In this document: positions 43,301 to 54,060 of the stretch, in pieces
How positions within the stretch are numbered: position 1 is the first letter of the stretch
Layout of the letters: every line of letters starts with the position of its first letter
Origin: Pseudoips prasinana
Taxonomy: Eukaryota; Arthropoda; Insecta; Lepidoptera; Nolidae
Direction of reading: 5' to 3'
Length of the DNA: 64,000 nt
Assembly (NCBI GenBank): GCA_951640165.1
Contig: OX621241.1
Span: 3,296,001-3,360,000, forward strand
Program-made: the position numbers and the translations under genes
The notes under the pieces: generated by a model
The model's input: the letters and a program-made list of their open reading frames with translations, nothing else
Databases searched by the model: none
Told to the model about the DNA's origin: nothing

Positions 43301-43611
43301 GATATAAAGATGTGCAAAAACGCCATATGAAGAAATGTGACATTGAGACCTCGTTGTGGGAAAGGCTTGCGGCCGACAGATCTGATTGGAGAGCTCTAGT
43401 CAAAAACAAAGTTTCTGACTTTGAGGACCATCGTCGGTCAGAGCTTGACTCTAGACGTGACGAACTGAAAGCCCGACCACCTGCGGCGATCAGTTATAAT
43501 TTTAATAATGGTGTGCTCACATGCCCGCAATGTGCGCGGACCTTCTCAAATAAGATTGGCTACTGTAGTCATATGCGAGCACACCAACGACAACTATCTG
43601 TACGGAGTTGA
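40384..43611 (+). CDS. Endonuclease-reverse transcriptase with C-terminal C2H2 finger
   Basis: Uninterrupted frame of 1075 codons from the ATG at 40384. The same frame is open upstream to a GTG at 40285, and a second Met lies at 40411. The AP-type endonuclease covers roughly the first 280 residues: [36 protein letters not shown] and [10 protein letters not shown]. The RT follows: [39 protein letters not shown] and catalytic [11 protein letters not shown] (about 42646). A C-terminal region has [12 protein letters not shown], then a C2H2 finger [17 protein letters not shown] with two His three residues apart. The enzyme would nick target DNA and prime reverse transcription from it. It looks RTE-related, but the clade is uncertain. 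No RNase H is seen. All catalytic motifs are present, so it may be competent. Confidence 0.9.
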   Translation: MKTQPSSNTMTFGAWNVRTLLDSDANACPERKTAIVARELRRYNIDVAALSETHLADEGELVEDGGGYTFLWKGTAASEPRRSGVGFAIKNHLLKRLQEYPVHISDRVTTLRLHLEHDNYLNVISVYAPTLDKSDDIKDKFYEELTHCLERVRPSEQILLLGDFNARVGRDYEAWPKVLGRHGIGNMNSNGRLLLSLCAQFDMAITNTMFRLRAKHKATWMHPRSKHWHLIDYAIVRQKDISQIQITRVMRGAHCWTDHRLVVTKLNLCLRRPRRSGRVKLACLDVDKLQNLGTRQQFAQTLASTLPSLRNGAEGVDAEWGALSSHILGTAQNTLGVKVRKNEDWFDENDRVLADAIGKHRVLLRNGSREKQGRGAAEIKKSDMELRKLSREIKNRWWQEKARHMQWLADTNQLGEFYGEVRKLISTRNSLKVPLKSMDGKGLLESKDAILKRWAEHFSALLNVDRSADLEHIRSMPQMSVANQMNEQLSRNEIVLAIKQQPNKRAAGMDCIPGELIKYGGDELHSAFYELFVLVWETERIPADFKVSRICALYKNKGDRSDCNSYRGISFLSVPGKVFARVLLNRLMTLSEKILPETQFGFRPDRGTCEAIFSLRQLQEKSREQGRKLYLCFVDLEKAFDSVPREALWIVLEKLGCTDKFVRLLRLLHDDMECCVAVDDDQSDFFPVTCGVKQGCVLAPTLFALYFAVVVREALQLFSDGVRIRFRTDGNLFNLARFKARTKVSYAMITEIMYADDLCFVAESPDSLQQLMSNFHEACQKFGLKISVKKTEVMSLDNKGHKTLTMKLGEDSLKQVDKFRYLGSTLTSKCDLDAEINGRIGAAAAAFGKLDAKVFRSHNLKLATKISVYTAIVLPNILYSAETWTVYRRHIRTLDQFHLKCLRKILKIRWSDRVRNTEVLRRANVGGIEAYLMRRQLRWCGHVSRMAEERVAKRIFYSELKEGKRKQGGQFLRYKDVQKRHMKKCDIETSLWERLAADRSDWRALVKNKVSDFEDHRRSELDSRRDELKARPPAAISYNFNNGVLTCPQCARTFSNKIGYCSHMRAHQRQLSVRS

Positions 43612-43666
43612 GGCAGTCGCCGTGACCGAAACCGGTCTGGAGTCATCATCATCATCATTTTTAATT

Positions 43667-43830
43667 GTAATTTTCTGTAAAATAATGACATTGTAACATA
43701 AATAATTGCATGCTCTAACCGGCTGGACATAGCGACCTCAACATCACTAACACCCTTGAATGTGCAATGTATGTACCTACCTATGTTCGCAATAAAGAAT
43801 TTTTGATTTGATTTGATTTTGATTTAACTT
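43667..43830 (+). mobile_element. LINE 3' UTR tail, probably of the 38990 fragment
   Basis: GACATTGTAACATAAATAAT ... GTACCTACCTATGTTCGC, then AATAAAGAATTTTTGATTTG and a (TTTGA)n end. This resembles the 3' UTR end at 34880-34979 in layout. It would complete the older LINE interrupted by the intact one. Confidence 0.5.
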
Positions 43831-43835
43831 CAAAG

Positions 43836-44000
43836 CGATGTCGCCTCGCTACTTCGTGTCCTGGGTTCGAGTTCCCGCTCAGGAGCTATTTGTATGTCCC
43901 ATAAATAGTTGTTTGGAATCTAGATGTACTTTGTGCCCGTTAATTATATGTTTGTAAAGTGCCCCGCGATAATAGACACATTTTTCTAATGCGCGCGTTG
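43836..44000 (+). mobile_element. SINE family D, head truncated
   Basis: GATGTCGCCTCGCTACTTCG, GGGTTCGAGTTCCC, CCCATAAATAGTTGTTTGG and AATTATATGTTTGTAAAGTG. Confidence 0.7.
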
Positions 44001-45479
44001 TTTTTTTTACAAAAAAGTTGTTTCTATCGTTTATTAGTATCAAAATAAAATAAAAACATAAGTTTTGTTCTAAAACTTGGAACTACGTTACTGATCAGTA
44101 CCAATTATTAACCACTAAAGGGTATCATAGCCGAATACCATTAATAAATCGTTTACAGCACATGACAAGTGGCAGCACCGCAAAGCAAGCATGACAGAAC
44201 AAAGTTTGTGAACCGGTTTGCGCCGGTTTGGAGCGGATTAATCCGGTTCGCAGCGGTTAGAGGCGGTTAGCGCCAGTTATTCAGGTGAGATCTGAGCGTA
44301 CGGGGATTACTATCGAATTATTGTCTTTGTGCAACTAGGCGTTTGCCAGGATTTCGTTTTTAGAACTAAGTTAGTTACCTTGTTGGTTTATTTGTGGTTT
44401 GTTCAATTGTAATGGCTGCGTTCTCCATTCGTATTTGCTCTGCTCTTGTATATACATTGCTATTATTTAATTCACCCTGACCATTTATTAAGAACTAATA
44501 CTTTTAATATAAATTTTAAGATTAGGTTATTATATCGTGTCCTTACGCTAGGAGACTTACACAACACTGTACAGAGGAAAATTAAATTACCAAAAATTGA
44601 GTAATACTAGAAAAACATCGATTCATTCATTCAAGCTTTAAGTTTTTACTGGATATTTTATTAAGAATTCCCTAATAAGAATTAATTTTAATATATTTAT
44701 TTTGAAATATTTTGGTAGGTATCTACGTTAAATTATAAAAATATATTTGTTTTAATGAGTGTTTATTTTCTGAAACAATCTCAAACACAATACCTAGTTA
44801 CAATAATTTATATGCAATAAGTATTTATTATTTTGATGATTTTACTGACGTTTTATAATTGGGTTGCTACCAAGCTAAAATAATAACTTTTTTTCCATTA
44901 CAATTTCTGAGAGAACGCGTACAAAATTTGTACTTCCTTTTACTAAAAAGGAGGGCAAATGATGTCCGGTTCGGAGTATAATAAGCCCTTATTTTTTAAA
45001 GATACATCGCCTTAGTTATTAAAATAGTTTCCTGTATCACAGGGCATTTTACAAACATTACTAATTTACCACAAACACACACACACACACACACAGACGC
45101 GCACGCACACCTCACACTTATGTTTTTACATTTCTATTATTTAATAGTGTTATCTTTTAATATTATTAATTTCGTTTATTAATTGTTTACTTTGATCTTA
45201 TGTAAGTATGTTAACCTAAGTAATGAAACTATATGATAAAAAATATAAATTTAAATATAGGTAAGTACTACCACCACTTGGGTTGCTTTTGTTATTTTAG
45301 AATTGGTCTTCACGAGACAGGCTCGACCTAGCGTGGAGGTCATTAATGAAAGATATTTCCTTTTTGTTACTAAATTGTAATTTCGCTGATATATGTAAAA
45401 TAGTTAAGGAATATGTAAATAATTTTGGTAAATAAATCTTTATCTTTATAATGCACACACAAAGCACACCGAGACACAG
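44001..45479. other. No gene; degenerate CGGTT repeats and an (AC)n run
   Basis: 44212-44275 holds five or more imperfect copies of a CGGTTTGCGC/CGGTTAG-like word. An (AC)n microsatellite runs 45071-45095. AT-rich and unassigned otherwise. Confidence 0.4.
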
Positions 45480-45562
45480 GCCCCACAAAATTGGCGCCTA
45501 TGCATGAATCAAACCCGAAACACGAGTAGTGAGGCTTTTACCAACGCGCCACACAGGTAGAC
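45480..45562 (-). mobile_element. SINE family D-like head
   Basis: GAATCAAACCCGAAACACGA and ACCAACGCGCCACACAGGT in reverse. Diverged. Confidence 0.45.
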
Positions 45563-47684
45563 AAAGACTTAGAACTTGTCGATGAAAAGTCAAAAGGTAT
45601 TTTATATTAATCGCCGTGACTCAGTAGGTAGTGGAAGCTATTGACAAAGAGATTATGTTTAGGGTTAATTATAGAAATTAATAGTTTGAACTATATTTTA
45701 CTACATATTGTCTGAATAGTTCTGTCTATAATAAGGTACGAATTCAATATTATTATAGCGGGTCTTGTGTTTATAACGACAGTCGCGCTTTAATGCTACC
45801 ACCGGATCCAATGCGCCCTAAGAAGACCGAGCGAAACAAACTCACACTTAATATTTATTGAAATATCAAGATGTGGCACATTTTTAGCTAGCAGTTCCTT
45901 CATCTTTAATTTCTCTGCAATTTGCCTTTTTGCTTCTGATTAATGAACTATTCTTTCAGTAGAGCTGGACTGACTGTTTAACTCCTTCAAAGGGTCATCT
46001 TCAGGGAAAATGTGGCCCGCCCTTCACGACGCCGCGTGTAAAGTGCATTAAGGTAAATGGGTGCTTTTTCGAGTGGGGCATTATTTGGTGACTTTCGTGG
46101 CATTCTCTGTTAGGTACTTATTAAGTCAGAAACCCATCGAATATAACATTTTTTGTTTAAACGAATTTACTTTTAATTACAGTAATAAAAAATTAAATAG
46201 TTTCATTCATAACTAGTACAAAACTCAAAGTTATTTCATTTGCATGGTCCAAAATTGATCTGCGTGGGTCAAAGCTACCACGTAAACCACGCAAATCACG
46301 ACCACGGAAATCAGAATTAATCCTTTATGCAAAAATTACACAACAACCTTTAAAGCCAATAAACTGTGTTTCAATTATAAGTTACGTTACCTTATATTTG
46401 TTCGCTACAATATTTTAATAAATAAATAAATTCACACACACCAGTGATAATTGTACCACGTAAATCTAAGTTTTGAGAAACCAAACCCATGCCTATTTTT
46501 TGAAAACTCGACGCGCCATCAGACCAGTCCTCTTCCGGAGTTTTCCGGCCGCTTGGAGAGAGACTAGTCGTAACTTGAATTAGGATGACGCATCATTGGG
46601 CCGCGAATTTAGAGATATGCTAGGGAAATTACAATAATCCATGCAAATCAGCAATTACCTCAGGACAGTTACATTTTATTTTTATAGGAAATGTAGCTCT
46701 TTTAGAATTATGGTCTAATTTTTCATAGCATTGTAAACATTTTAAGAATTAGTGGTTTTTTTTCTGGTTAGCATGTAGCGCTAAGTTTAAAATACATCAT
46801 TTATTAAGTGACCAGATCAGGGCTTGGGACACTCCACGAAAATCAAAGAATGGGGATATTTTATTTGTTAAATAAAAATAATAAAGATAATTGAATAATA
46901 ATCACTAACCCAGATAAGGAGGAATTAAGGTTCACGTGAAAAAAAATATGGCGTGCTGACTTTTCGATATACATATAAAATATTATTTTTAAGTAAAGCT
47001 GCTTGAAAACCTGTCCAAAAGAATGACCCAAATACGCTGCATATCTATATGTTATAAATATCCTTCATATAATTACTTAAGTTTATGAGAGAATTAAAGA
47101 CTAATATATCGGAGATTTGTATAAAATTAATATTATGATATAGATGAAACGCATGTAACACATATGTTTATTAAAACACTTGAAGTCAGAACAGTGGAGA
47201 TGATCGCTTAAAGATCTCGAAACTGTTAACAAACTCAAATTAAATTTAATATCCTTTACCCATATTAAAAGTACTTAATAAATTCTGCCAAAAACAAATG
47301 ACTACAATAAAATCAATCTAAATCTTATTTAGCCTTCCTCTCATTAACAATTTTTCCCATAAACATCAGCTTACTGATCACCGCTAATTCAGTCCATTAC
47401 AAGCTACAAACTGCTGGGCCATATCTCAAGGTGACAACAGCCCATCAATAAAGACAGTACAGCCTCCTTGCCAATAGGCAGGGTACGGTAAATTGAGACA
47501 GCTATTTACGACAACTGTGCAGTCCAACGTATTAATTTACAGTGTGGATACGATTGGGACGCTGTTCCTTAGAATTTGGTTTGGAGCACCCATTCAATTT
47601 ACTTCATGATGCTATATACGACTTACCTAAGAATGTCATTTTCGTTTTTGAGTATTTACCAGTAACTATAAGGGTATAACACGC
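45563..47684. other. Longest unassigned stretch
   Basis: I recognise no repeat, RNA or coding exon. It is mostly AT-rich, with short GC-richer patches near 46010-46040 and 46510-46600. Candidate unique or older DNA. Confidence 0.4.
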
Positions 47685-47840
47685 AGCGTGGGCAGGCCCC
47701 CTACAAGATGGACCGATGATCTTGTGAGGGTCACTGGAAGCTGCTGAATGCGAGTAGCGCAAGACTGAAAGAATTGTGAAGATCTTTGGGGGAGGCTTTT
47801 GTCCAGCAATGGGCGTCTATGATATGTTGATGATGATAAG
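47685..47840 (+). pseudogene. RTE-like LINE C-terminal end and tail (family U)
   Basis: GTGGGCAGGCCCCCTACAAG translates to GRPPTRWTDDLVRVTGS, then a stop replaces Trp (TGA), then MRVAQD. It ends GCCAGC-like TCCAGCAATGGGCGTCTATG and (ATG)n. Only the last 50 residues or so of the LINE protein are present. Confidence 0.65.
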
Positions 47841-47900
47841 GGTATTAGTTAGTAGATACTGAGAGCTTTCTTAAAAAAAATATTCCAATATCACATATTG

Positions 47901-47973
47901 GTTGGACCTGGGATTTGAACCAGAGACCTCGATATCTACGGTTGGACACGCTACCGCTAGACCAACGAGGCTG
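47901..47973 (-). mobile_element. SINE family A head only
   Basis: GGTTGGACCTGGGATTTGAA, CTACCGCTAGACCAACGAGG. The body is absent. Confidence 0.7.
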
Positions 47974-48044
47974 TCAAATCTTGGCATTATTTATCGGTAG
48001 ATAAACACCCATGTTTTAACAATTCATTTTAGCTTATGTATTAA

Positions 48045-48349
48045 CTAGCTGCGCCCCGCGGTTTTACCCGCGTTAAATATTGTAAATTATCACAGCTCCT
48101 CCCCCGTAGGTGATAGCGTGATAATATGTTGACCCGACCTCTTAGTAATATTCATGCAAAATTTGAAGTAAATCCATGCAGTACTTTTTGAGCCCGGACA
48201 TACATACAGACAAACAGACACACAGGTTAAAATTCTAAAAACTATATTTTTGGCTTCGATATCGATTGTAGATCACGACTCAAGTATCCTTTTAAAAAAA
48301 AATTCAATGTACAGTTTTACCTTTCGTAAGATTTTATTATATGTATAGA
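48045..48349 (-). mobile_element. Helitron, complete non-autonomous copy
   Basis: Read on the minus strand: A|TCTATACATATAATAAAATC ... GGGTAAAACCGC hairpin ... CAG-CTAG|T. 305 bp. Confidence 0.85.
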
Positions 48350-48433
48350 TTTAAGGTATAACTTACAACCCTTTAAATTTTCAACTAAATCTGTTTTGCG
48401 AGATTGGATAACAAATATCCCAACATAAAGAAA

Positions 48434-48550
48434 CCAGTCCGCTTGGTTGGTAGATACTTGCATTTGTTGCAGGTCGTGGGTTTGATTCCAACCCAAAACA
48501 GATATTTATGTTCATGAACACAAATATCTGTATTGGTTGTATTTATATAT
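48434..48550 (+). mobile_element. SINE family G
   Basis: CAGTCCGCTTGGTTGGTAGA, B box GGGTTTGATTCC, then GTTCATGAACACAAATATCT. Related copies are at 52625 (-) and 55835 (-). Confidence 0.55.
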
Positions 48551-48555
48551 ATAAA

Positions 48556-48813
48556 TAATAATAATAATAATATCTGGGGACAATGTCACCCCGATTATCC
48601 TAGGCCCAAACTAAGCAAAGCTTGTACTATGGGTACCAGGTGACGATATACATACTTATATAGATAGATAAATACTTAAATACATAGTAAACATCCATGA
48701 CACAGAAACAAATATTCGTGCTCATCACACAAATATTTGCACTTACCGGGATTCGAACCCAGGACCACCAGCTTCGTAGGCAGGATCACTACCAACTAGG
48801 CTACGGTGACCAT
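48556..48813 (-). mobile_element. SINE family B
   Basis: GACAATGTCACCCCGATTAT, GCTTGTACTATGGGTACCAG, GGATTCGAACCCAGGACCAC and AACTAGGCTACGGTGACC. Confidence 0.85.
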
Positions 48814-48929
48814 CAAATATTTATTAACAAAAGATAAATAGTATATGTACCTCTAGTATATCAGTTATCTGGTTTACAAGCACTGCTTAGTTTGGGATCA
48901 GATCATCATGACAACTAAAGCAAAGTGAA

Positions 48930-49140
48930 AAATGTCAAAAATGTCTAGCAGTAGACAAAAGCTTCCCTAAAGAATGGGGGCATAATTGCCACGCTTGGCG
49001 GACGGGTTGGCGAACGCACTTTAATTATAATAGTTCACAGAAAAACGCTACCCGTCTAGTACGTATTCCCTTGGAAGATTTCTACTCCCCTCACGGAATG
49101 AGATGGGGTGATGATATTCTATGCCGTCACCAAACAGCAA
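48930..49140 (-). mobile_element. LINE-tail repeat (family T)
   Basis: GTCTAGCAGTAGACAAAAGC, CATAATTGCCACGCTTGGCG and CACGGAATGAGATGGGGTGA. Confidence 0.6.
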
Positions 49141-49148
49141 GATGGGAT

Positions 49149-49395
49149 CAGGGGCTCTACCGGCTAAGTCACCGAACATCGATTTATTAAATGGCGTTCA
49201 AATAAATAAACGTTAAAAATGACTTAATCAATCGTTAAACCGGCTTCAACGTTGACAATTGATTCCGGACCATTTATGACTTCACATGCTGTCATGGAAG
49301 CCGATTTAACGATTGATTAAGTCATTTTTAACCTTTATTTATTTGAACGCCATTAACGAAAACGATCTTCGGCGACTTAGCCGGTAGAGACCCAG
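49149..49395. mobile_element. 247-bp MITE with long inverted repeats, copy 1
   Basis: Left end CAGGGGCTCTACCGGCTAAG, right end CTTAGCCGGTAGAGACCCAG. The inner arms mirror too: GGCGTTCAAATAAATAAACG, GACTTAATCAATCGTTAAA and GCCGAT/GGCTTC segments. Same length as 59307-59553. CAGGG ends recall hAT-type MITEs, but no 8-bp target duplication is visible. Confidence 0.8.
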
Positions 49396-49868
49396 ATGGC
49401 CGTGTGTAAATGATGCTCCAGGATATTATTATTATTATTACAAAAAAACTTTATCATTTATAATGTCAGTAAGATTATACCTACAATTTGGAAATAAGCA
49501 TAATAGAATACCATCAGTAAACAGCAGAATACATGACCAATCATGCAATAACATTGTCAAATCCAGCCTCAGACAGGCATTGGGATTATGCCGTATTTAC
49601 TGCAAATTAACTACGCAATTGATGGTCAATTGATCGTCTTATGTTCCCACTGGCCATTATATTAAATCAAATAGATCCCAAGTACCTGCACAAAGACCTA
49701 TTGATTTAAGAGGTGCTGTGGGGGCTGTTTACATAGATGGATGTTGTCACTTGAGGTGCTCTGCTCATTGTAGGTATATAGCGTTGAATGCTCTGAATAT
49801 AATAATAATACCTTAATATAGACAGAACTATTGAAAATAAGTAGTAAAAATATTAGACTTAAACTAGA
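49396..49868. other. No recognised feature
   Basis: AT-rich and unassigned, with an (ATT)n run at 49426-49440. Confidence 0.4.
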
Positions 49869-50083
49869 TAATTAAACATAATCTCTTGACAATAACTTGA
49901 TACGAGCTAGCTAAATATCAATGCTATACTAAAATAAATTTTATAAATGTTTTCAAACAATGTGTACCTAAATATCTATGTTACTAGAAATAATAATGTA
50001 TACAACTATATTACTACAAACATGTTCTGACTATTTACAAGCGCTTTTTTAAAGTCTATGTGAATAAAAACCTTTTTTATTTA
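49869..50083 (+). repeat. Family S
   Basis: ATTAAACATAATCTCTTGAC, TACTACAAACATGTTCTGAC and GTGAATAAAAACCTTTTTT, in the same order as 5657-5870. Confidence 0.65.
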
Positions 50084-50266
50084 TATATCAAGACCATTTA
50101 AGCTTTAAAATATAATAATAATATCCTCCTGGTCGGCCATTACCATCTCAATGTCAACTAGCCCTCAAACACCGGGGTACTTTGTATTCCACTCTCATGA
50201 CACATTGAAACGACAGGAAAGAGGCCAGATACGCTAATAACTGTTTTAAAAAACTTAAAGCCAATG

Positions 50267-50515
50267 GACGGTCACCGTAGCCTAGTTGGTAGTGTTCCTG
50301 CCTACGAAGCTGGTGGTCCTGGGTTCGAATCCCGGTAAGTGTAAATATTTGTGTGATGAGCACGAATATTTGTTTCTAGTCATGGATGTTTTCTATGTAT
50401 ATAAGTATTTATCTATCTATATCTGTATATCGTCGCCTGGTACCCATAAAACAAGCTTTGCTTAGTTTGTTGCTAGGATGATCTGTGTGACATTGTCCCG
50501 AGATATTATTATTAT
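50267..50515 (+). mobile_element. SINE family B
   Basis: GACGGTCACCGTAGCCTAG, GGGTTCGAATCCC, and the full tail to an (ATT)n run. Confidence 0.85.
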
Positions 50516-50685
50516 TAATATCAACTTCTTATTATTACAAATAGCTTAAACAATAGCAATCTCAAACGAATAAAAATCAATTGCAAATAATTGTGAAACC
50601 ATATATAGAAAAAACCTGCAACTAAATAGAAAGGCTCTTTATTTTTAAAGCCGGTCTTTTTTCCTCTTTATCGTATTGGCAGTTG

Positions 50686-50800
50686 TAAACAACTCTGACA
50701 CTAGGGTTAGTATCAGAGTTGTTCAACCCACCCAGTAGGCCTCTGACATGATTTACGATAACGTTGCCTATTGTATACGTAAGTAGAGCTGACACCCAAT
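50686..50800 (-). repeat. Family E tail in foldback arrangement
   Basis: AACAACTCTGACACTAGGGT (plus) is immediately followed by AGTATCAGAGTTGTTCAA (minus), then TAGGCCTCTGACATGATTTA. Two tail ends meet head to head. Confidence 0.6.
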
Positions 50801-50999
50801 GATAGACATAAAATCCGTAGAAAATATTTCGTAGCAGCGGCGTAGACTACTACGTTAAGCATTACTACACTGCTACGGAACTCACGCACATCCAATTAAT
50901 ATCGACAAAAACAATTTTAGTCATAAAAGCGAAAGGTATTCCAGTTATTCAATTTTCCAATATTTTCTAAGTTACGGGGTTACCACCCACATTTTAGTA

Positions 51000-51330
51000 T
51001 ATTACACATTTTAGAAGTGTCCTCTACTGCCGCCGCGTTAATGCAGCTCCGGGAAGACAGCGATCTGTTTGTGGCGTAGTCGCTGTGCCAGACTGGAAGG
51101 AGTCAGCAATAGGGGTCCAGAGCCCTCCCAGGGTACGTGTACCGACCATCTGGGACATGGCGCAAAAGGGGGCACCGAAGCAGCATACCCGCGTTCCCGG
51201 GGCTCCCCTCATCAGGCACTAAGAGAAGTCCACGGCAGGTTAGGTTTAGGCGGTGCGAGTCCGACATACCCACCCGCAGACACTTTTTGCGGGTAGCATG
51301 AGTAGGCATTCCCCCGGCCTTATAAAAAAA
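51000..51330. other. GC-rich island of unknown origin
   Basis: GC content jumps abruptly (CCGCCGCGTTAATGCAGCTC, GGGCACCGAAGCAGCATACC, CATTCCCCCGGCCTTATAAA) and ends in a short A-run, like a retroelement end. Three overlapping frames of 62-75 codons show no recognisable domain. Probably the terminal part of an unidentified LINE. Confidence 0.35.
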
Positions 51331-51349
51331 AGTATATTACTATAGATAT

Positions 51350-51729
51350 TAATAATAATAATGTCCTCCTAGCCGAATTTCGGCCACGGCGGCCGGTCTC
51401 AACAGAGATTAGCCATCTGCGCGGGACATATTATAGTGCTCAAGTGTGTGCGCAAACACAGGAGCACTTTCTATTCCATCACTCTCATGATCCGATGGGA
51501 CGCCTAACCGACACGACCGGAAAGAGGTCAGGTACAAGACCGACGGTTCTACGTGCTCTCCGAGGCACGGGGGTATTATACCGCCTACTCCCAGACTTCG
51601 GGCTGATGATGAGAAATTTTTCTTTTTACAGAAAAGTCCCAAAATCAGTTTTTGTTCCGACCCGGGATTTGAACCCAGGACCTCGTTCTCTGCGGGTGAA
51701 CATGCTACCGCTAGACCAACGAGGCAGTC
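51350..51729 (-). mobile_element. SINE family A, complete
   Basis: (AAT)n then GTCCTCCTAGCCGAATTTCG ... GATTTGAACCCAGGACCTCG, CTACCGCTAGACCAACGAGG. A full-length minus copy. Confidence 0.9.
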
Positions 51730-52396
51730 AAATAGATATATAGATCAAAAATATATATTAAACAGTCAAAACCCTATCTTAGTAACATAAATATCGAAAT
51801 TACAAAATTATTCACAGATTTATAAGAGAACAGTGAGTAATTGACTAGACAACGTCAATCTGATTAACTCTGCTCATCGACTTGAAGATTTGGATGAAGA
51901 GCACAGCTTATCAATATTCATATTCTGCTCCAGATATTGACACATTTTGATATATTTTTAGAAGAAAGAGGCGTTTCATAATTTAAATATCAAATATTCA
52001 ACCTTTTGACGTAATTACAGTATATTTAGCTTAAAATACTTTCACAAGGTGTAACATAAATAGTAGACTTCATTTAAGGAGATAAATTTGTCTATGAATC
52101 TAATCAACGTGTCAACAACGTGTAGTTCCATGTTAAGACTATTTTATTAAGATGTGGATAACGATGTGGGTTACTCATTAACAAATCCTATAAACTATAA
52201 CTTAGATATTAAGAAAAGTGTGTAACCGTTTGTATTCCCGAACAAATAAATAAATAAATAAACATGAAACTTAGACTAATAAGATATACTTTCCATAAAA
52301 TAATAAAGAACAGCTGATTATTAGGTATGGGGAGGCAAATAAATCTTTTTTTTATTTAATCTATTACAACATGGTTTTCCTTAATAAAAAAATATA
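51730..52396. other. No recognised feature
   Basis: AT-rich and unassigned. Confidence 0.4.
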
Positions 52397-52413
52397 CAAT
52401 AGATATATGTGTG

Positions 52414-52485
<72 letters not shown>

Positions 52486-52495
52486 TACACACAGC
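52397..52495. repeat. (TA)n microsatellite inside a longer palindrome
   Basis: About 70 bp of alternating TA lie between TGTGTGTAATATATA and TATATATTACACACA, so the flanks also pair. Confidence 0.9.
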
Positions 52496-52534
52496 AATCT
52501 GATCTCAAACTTTTAATTATACTATACTTCATCA

Positions 52535-52590
52535 TATCAGCCGAAAGACGTCCACTGCTGGACAAAGGCCTCCCCCAAAGATCTCCATAT
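52535..52590 (-). mobile_element. Family U LINE tail, short
   Basis: GCCGAAAGACGTCCACTGCT, GGACAAAGGCCTCCCCCAAA and GATCTCCAT. Confidence 0.6.
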
Positions 52591-52624
52591 ACTATACTTA
52601 CTGTACAATTTTTCTTTTTATATA

Positions 52625-52755
52625 CTTATATAGATAATTACAACCAGACTCAATTTTGCACAGTTCATGCACACAAATATATCCCGGGTGGGAATCGAAC
52701 CCACGACCTGTGGCGTGAAAGGCAAGCATTTACCAACCACACGAAACGGCCCCTC
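52625..52755 (-). mobile_element. SINE family G
   Basis: Minus strand: GTTTCGTGTGGTTGGTAAAT, ACAGGTCGTGGGTTCGATTC and TATTTGTGTGCATGAACTGT. Confidence 0.65.
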
Positions 52756-52832
52756 ATGTTTTATGATTAAATGGCGCTCATTAAGTTTACTCCATTTATG
52801 TTATAGACTGTCCGTCTAGTCGGGTGGGTAGG

Positions 52833-52895
52833 GGGTCTAGTGGTCAGTGACCCCAATCGCTCAGCCAGAGGTGGTAGGTTTGATCACTATCGTTG
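52833..52895 (+). mobile_element. SINE family C head
   Basis: GGTCTAGTGGTCAGTGACCC, GCTCAGCCAGAGGTGGTAGG. Truncated into the following family B copy. Confidence 0.5.
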
Positions 52896-52915
52896 AGTTG
52901 GAATCCAGCCTGATA

Positions 52916-53135
52916 TACGAAGCTGGTGGTCCTGGGTTCGAATCCCGGTAAGTGCAAAATATTTGTGTGATGAGCAATAATATTTGTTTCAGACTCATGG
53001 ATGTTTTCTATGTATTTAAGTATCTATCTATCTATATAAGTACGTATATCGTTGCTTGGTACCCATAGTACAAACTTTGCTTAGTTTGGGGCTAGGATGA
53101 TCAGTGTGACATTGTCCCTAGATATTATTATTATT
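52916..53135 (+). mobile_element. SINE family B, head truncated
   Basis: TACGAAGCTGGTGGTCCTGG, GGTTCGAATCCCGGTAAGTG, and the full tail. Confidence 0.8.
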
Positions 53136-53229
53136 CCAAATTATTTATTTAAAGTTCTTATTTTTAACATATTTATATCTATAAAATTGAAATAAAAAAG
53201 AAAACAATATATAAATAAATATGAAAAAA

Positions 53230-53325
53230 ATAGAGGTCCTCCGGCGCGCGGCGGCGAGGTTAGACGCCCTAGGCCGCCGGTGGTCAGGGCGACAGAGTAA
53301 GGAACCTTCTTACAATGCGTGCCGT
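53230..53325. other. GC-rich patch
   Basis: TCCTCCGGCGCGCGGCGGCG and GACGCCCTAGGCCGCCGGTG, then CAATGCGTGCCG and an (ATT)n run. Likely the 3' end of an unidentified retroelement. Confidence 0.35.
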
Positions 53326-53746
53326 TATTATTATTATTATTAATTATAGTAGCTATATCATCTTCACATTACATAAGCGGTGTTTCTCAGTTTGTTTCAT
53401 TGTTTATTATAGTTTTATTATCTTTATTTTTCTTATCTGAATTCAATCAAGTCATCCAATCAACTCCCACCCAAATAAAAAGCAAAACAAATCACTAACC
53501 GATAAACAAACAAGAGCTTTCCACCTGACTTCCACATAAACATCCAAGAAGAAAGCAAAATGTATGTGGCGTATCGGCGGTAAAGCCCGGTACAAATCTG
53601 GCCAGTGGATAGCGGGCCTGATCGACAAATCCGGCAGATTACGCGCTGATACTGGGGCATGTTTATGAGACAGAACCGGACTGCGCCGGACTCTGAACGG
53701 ACGGTAGGGTTGCCTGTTTAACACACTGATACCATGCGGAAATATC

Positions 53747-54060
53747 GGTATCGGCAATGATGTTATAAGTAAAAAGGTAGATAGGTTTCCAACACAACAT
53801 TCGATCTTCAAAAACGGCACACCAACGCACACATAAATACCTTAATATTGCAATATCACACTACATTACGATTAGACGTCAAAGTAAGATGGCATGATTC
53901 AATAATCGTGAGCGAAAACGAGACAAATGTAATTTGCGATAGTGCGTCGTCTCAGGTAGTGACTGAAGTAAATTCTGGCTAATTAGCCACATTTCAACGT
54001 GCCAGAGCGCTTTTAACTTTCTATCTACACCTTTTTACTTATAACATCATTGGGTATCGG
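53747..54060. repeat. Inverted repeat pair, possible TIR element
   Basis: 53756-53778 and 54029-54051 are exact 23-bp reverse complements (AATGATGTTATAAGTAAAAA begins the left arm). Outer bases TATCGGTATCGG are loosely mirrored. The internal 250 bp are unassigned. A 126-codon minus frame (53452-53832) covers the left arm without any recognisable domain. Confidence 0.65.

Larger units (their letters stand above)
39671..43656 (+). mobile_element. Apparently full-length non-LTR retrotransposon
   Basis: About 4.0 kb: a 5' UTR of roughly 700 bp, one long frame, and a 40-bp 3' UTR ending TCATCATCATCATCA. ATTTTTAATT occurs just before (39661-39670) and just after (43657-43666), a possible 10-bp target duplication, though it is AT-rich and so weak evidence. 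The 5' UTR at 39945-40025 and the 3' end resemble SINE family A. Confidence 0.75.

Noticed and set aside
52397..52495. (TA)n palindrome as a CRISPR or satellite array
   Set aside because: A simple dinucleotide microsatellite with no spacers or higher-order unit.
53452..53832. 126-codon minus frame as a membrane protein gene
   Set aside because: Hydrophobic stretches exist, but it crosses an inverted repeat arm, has no recognisable family and no supporting context.
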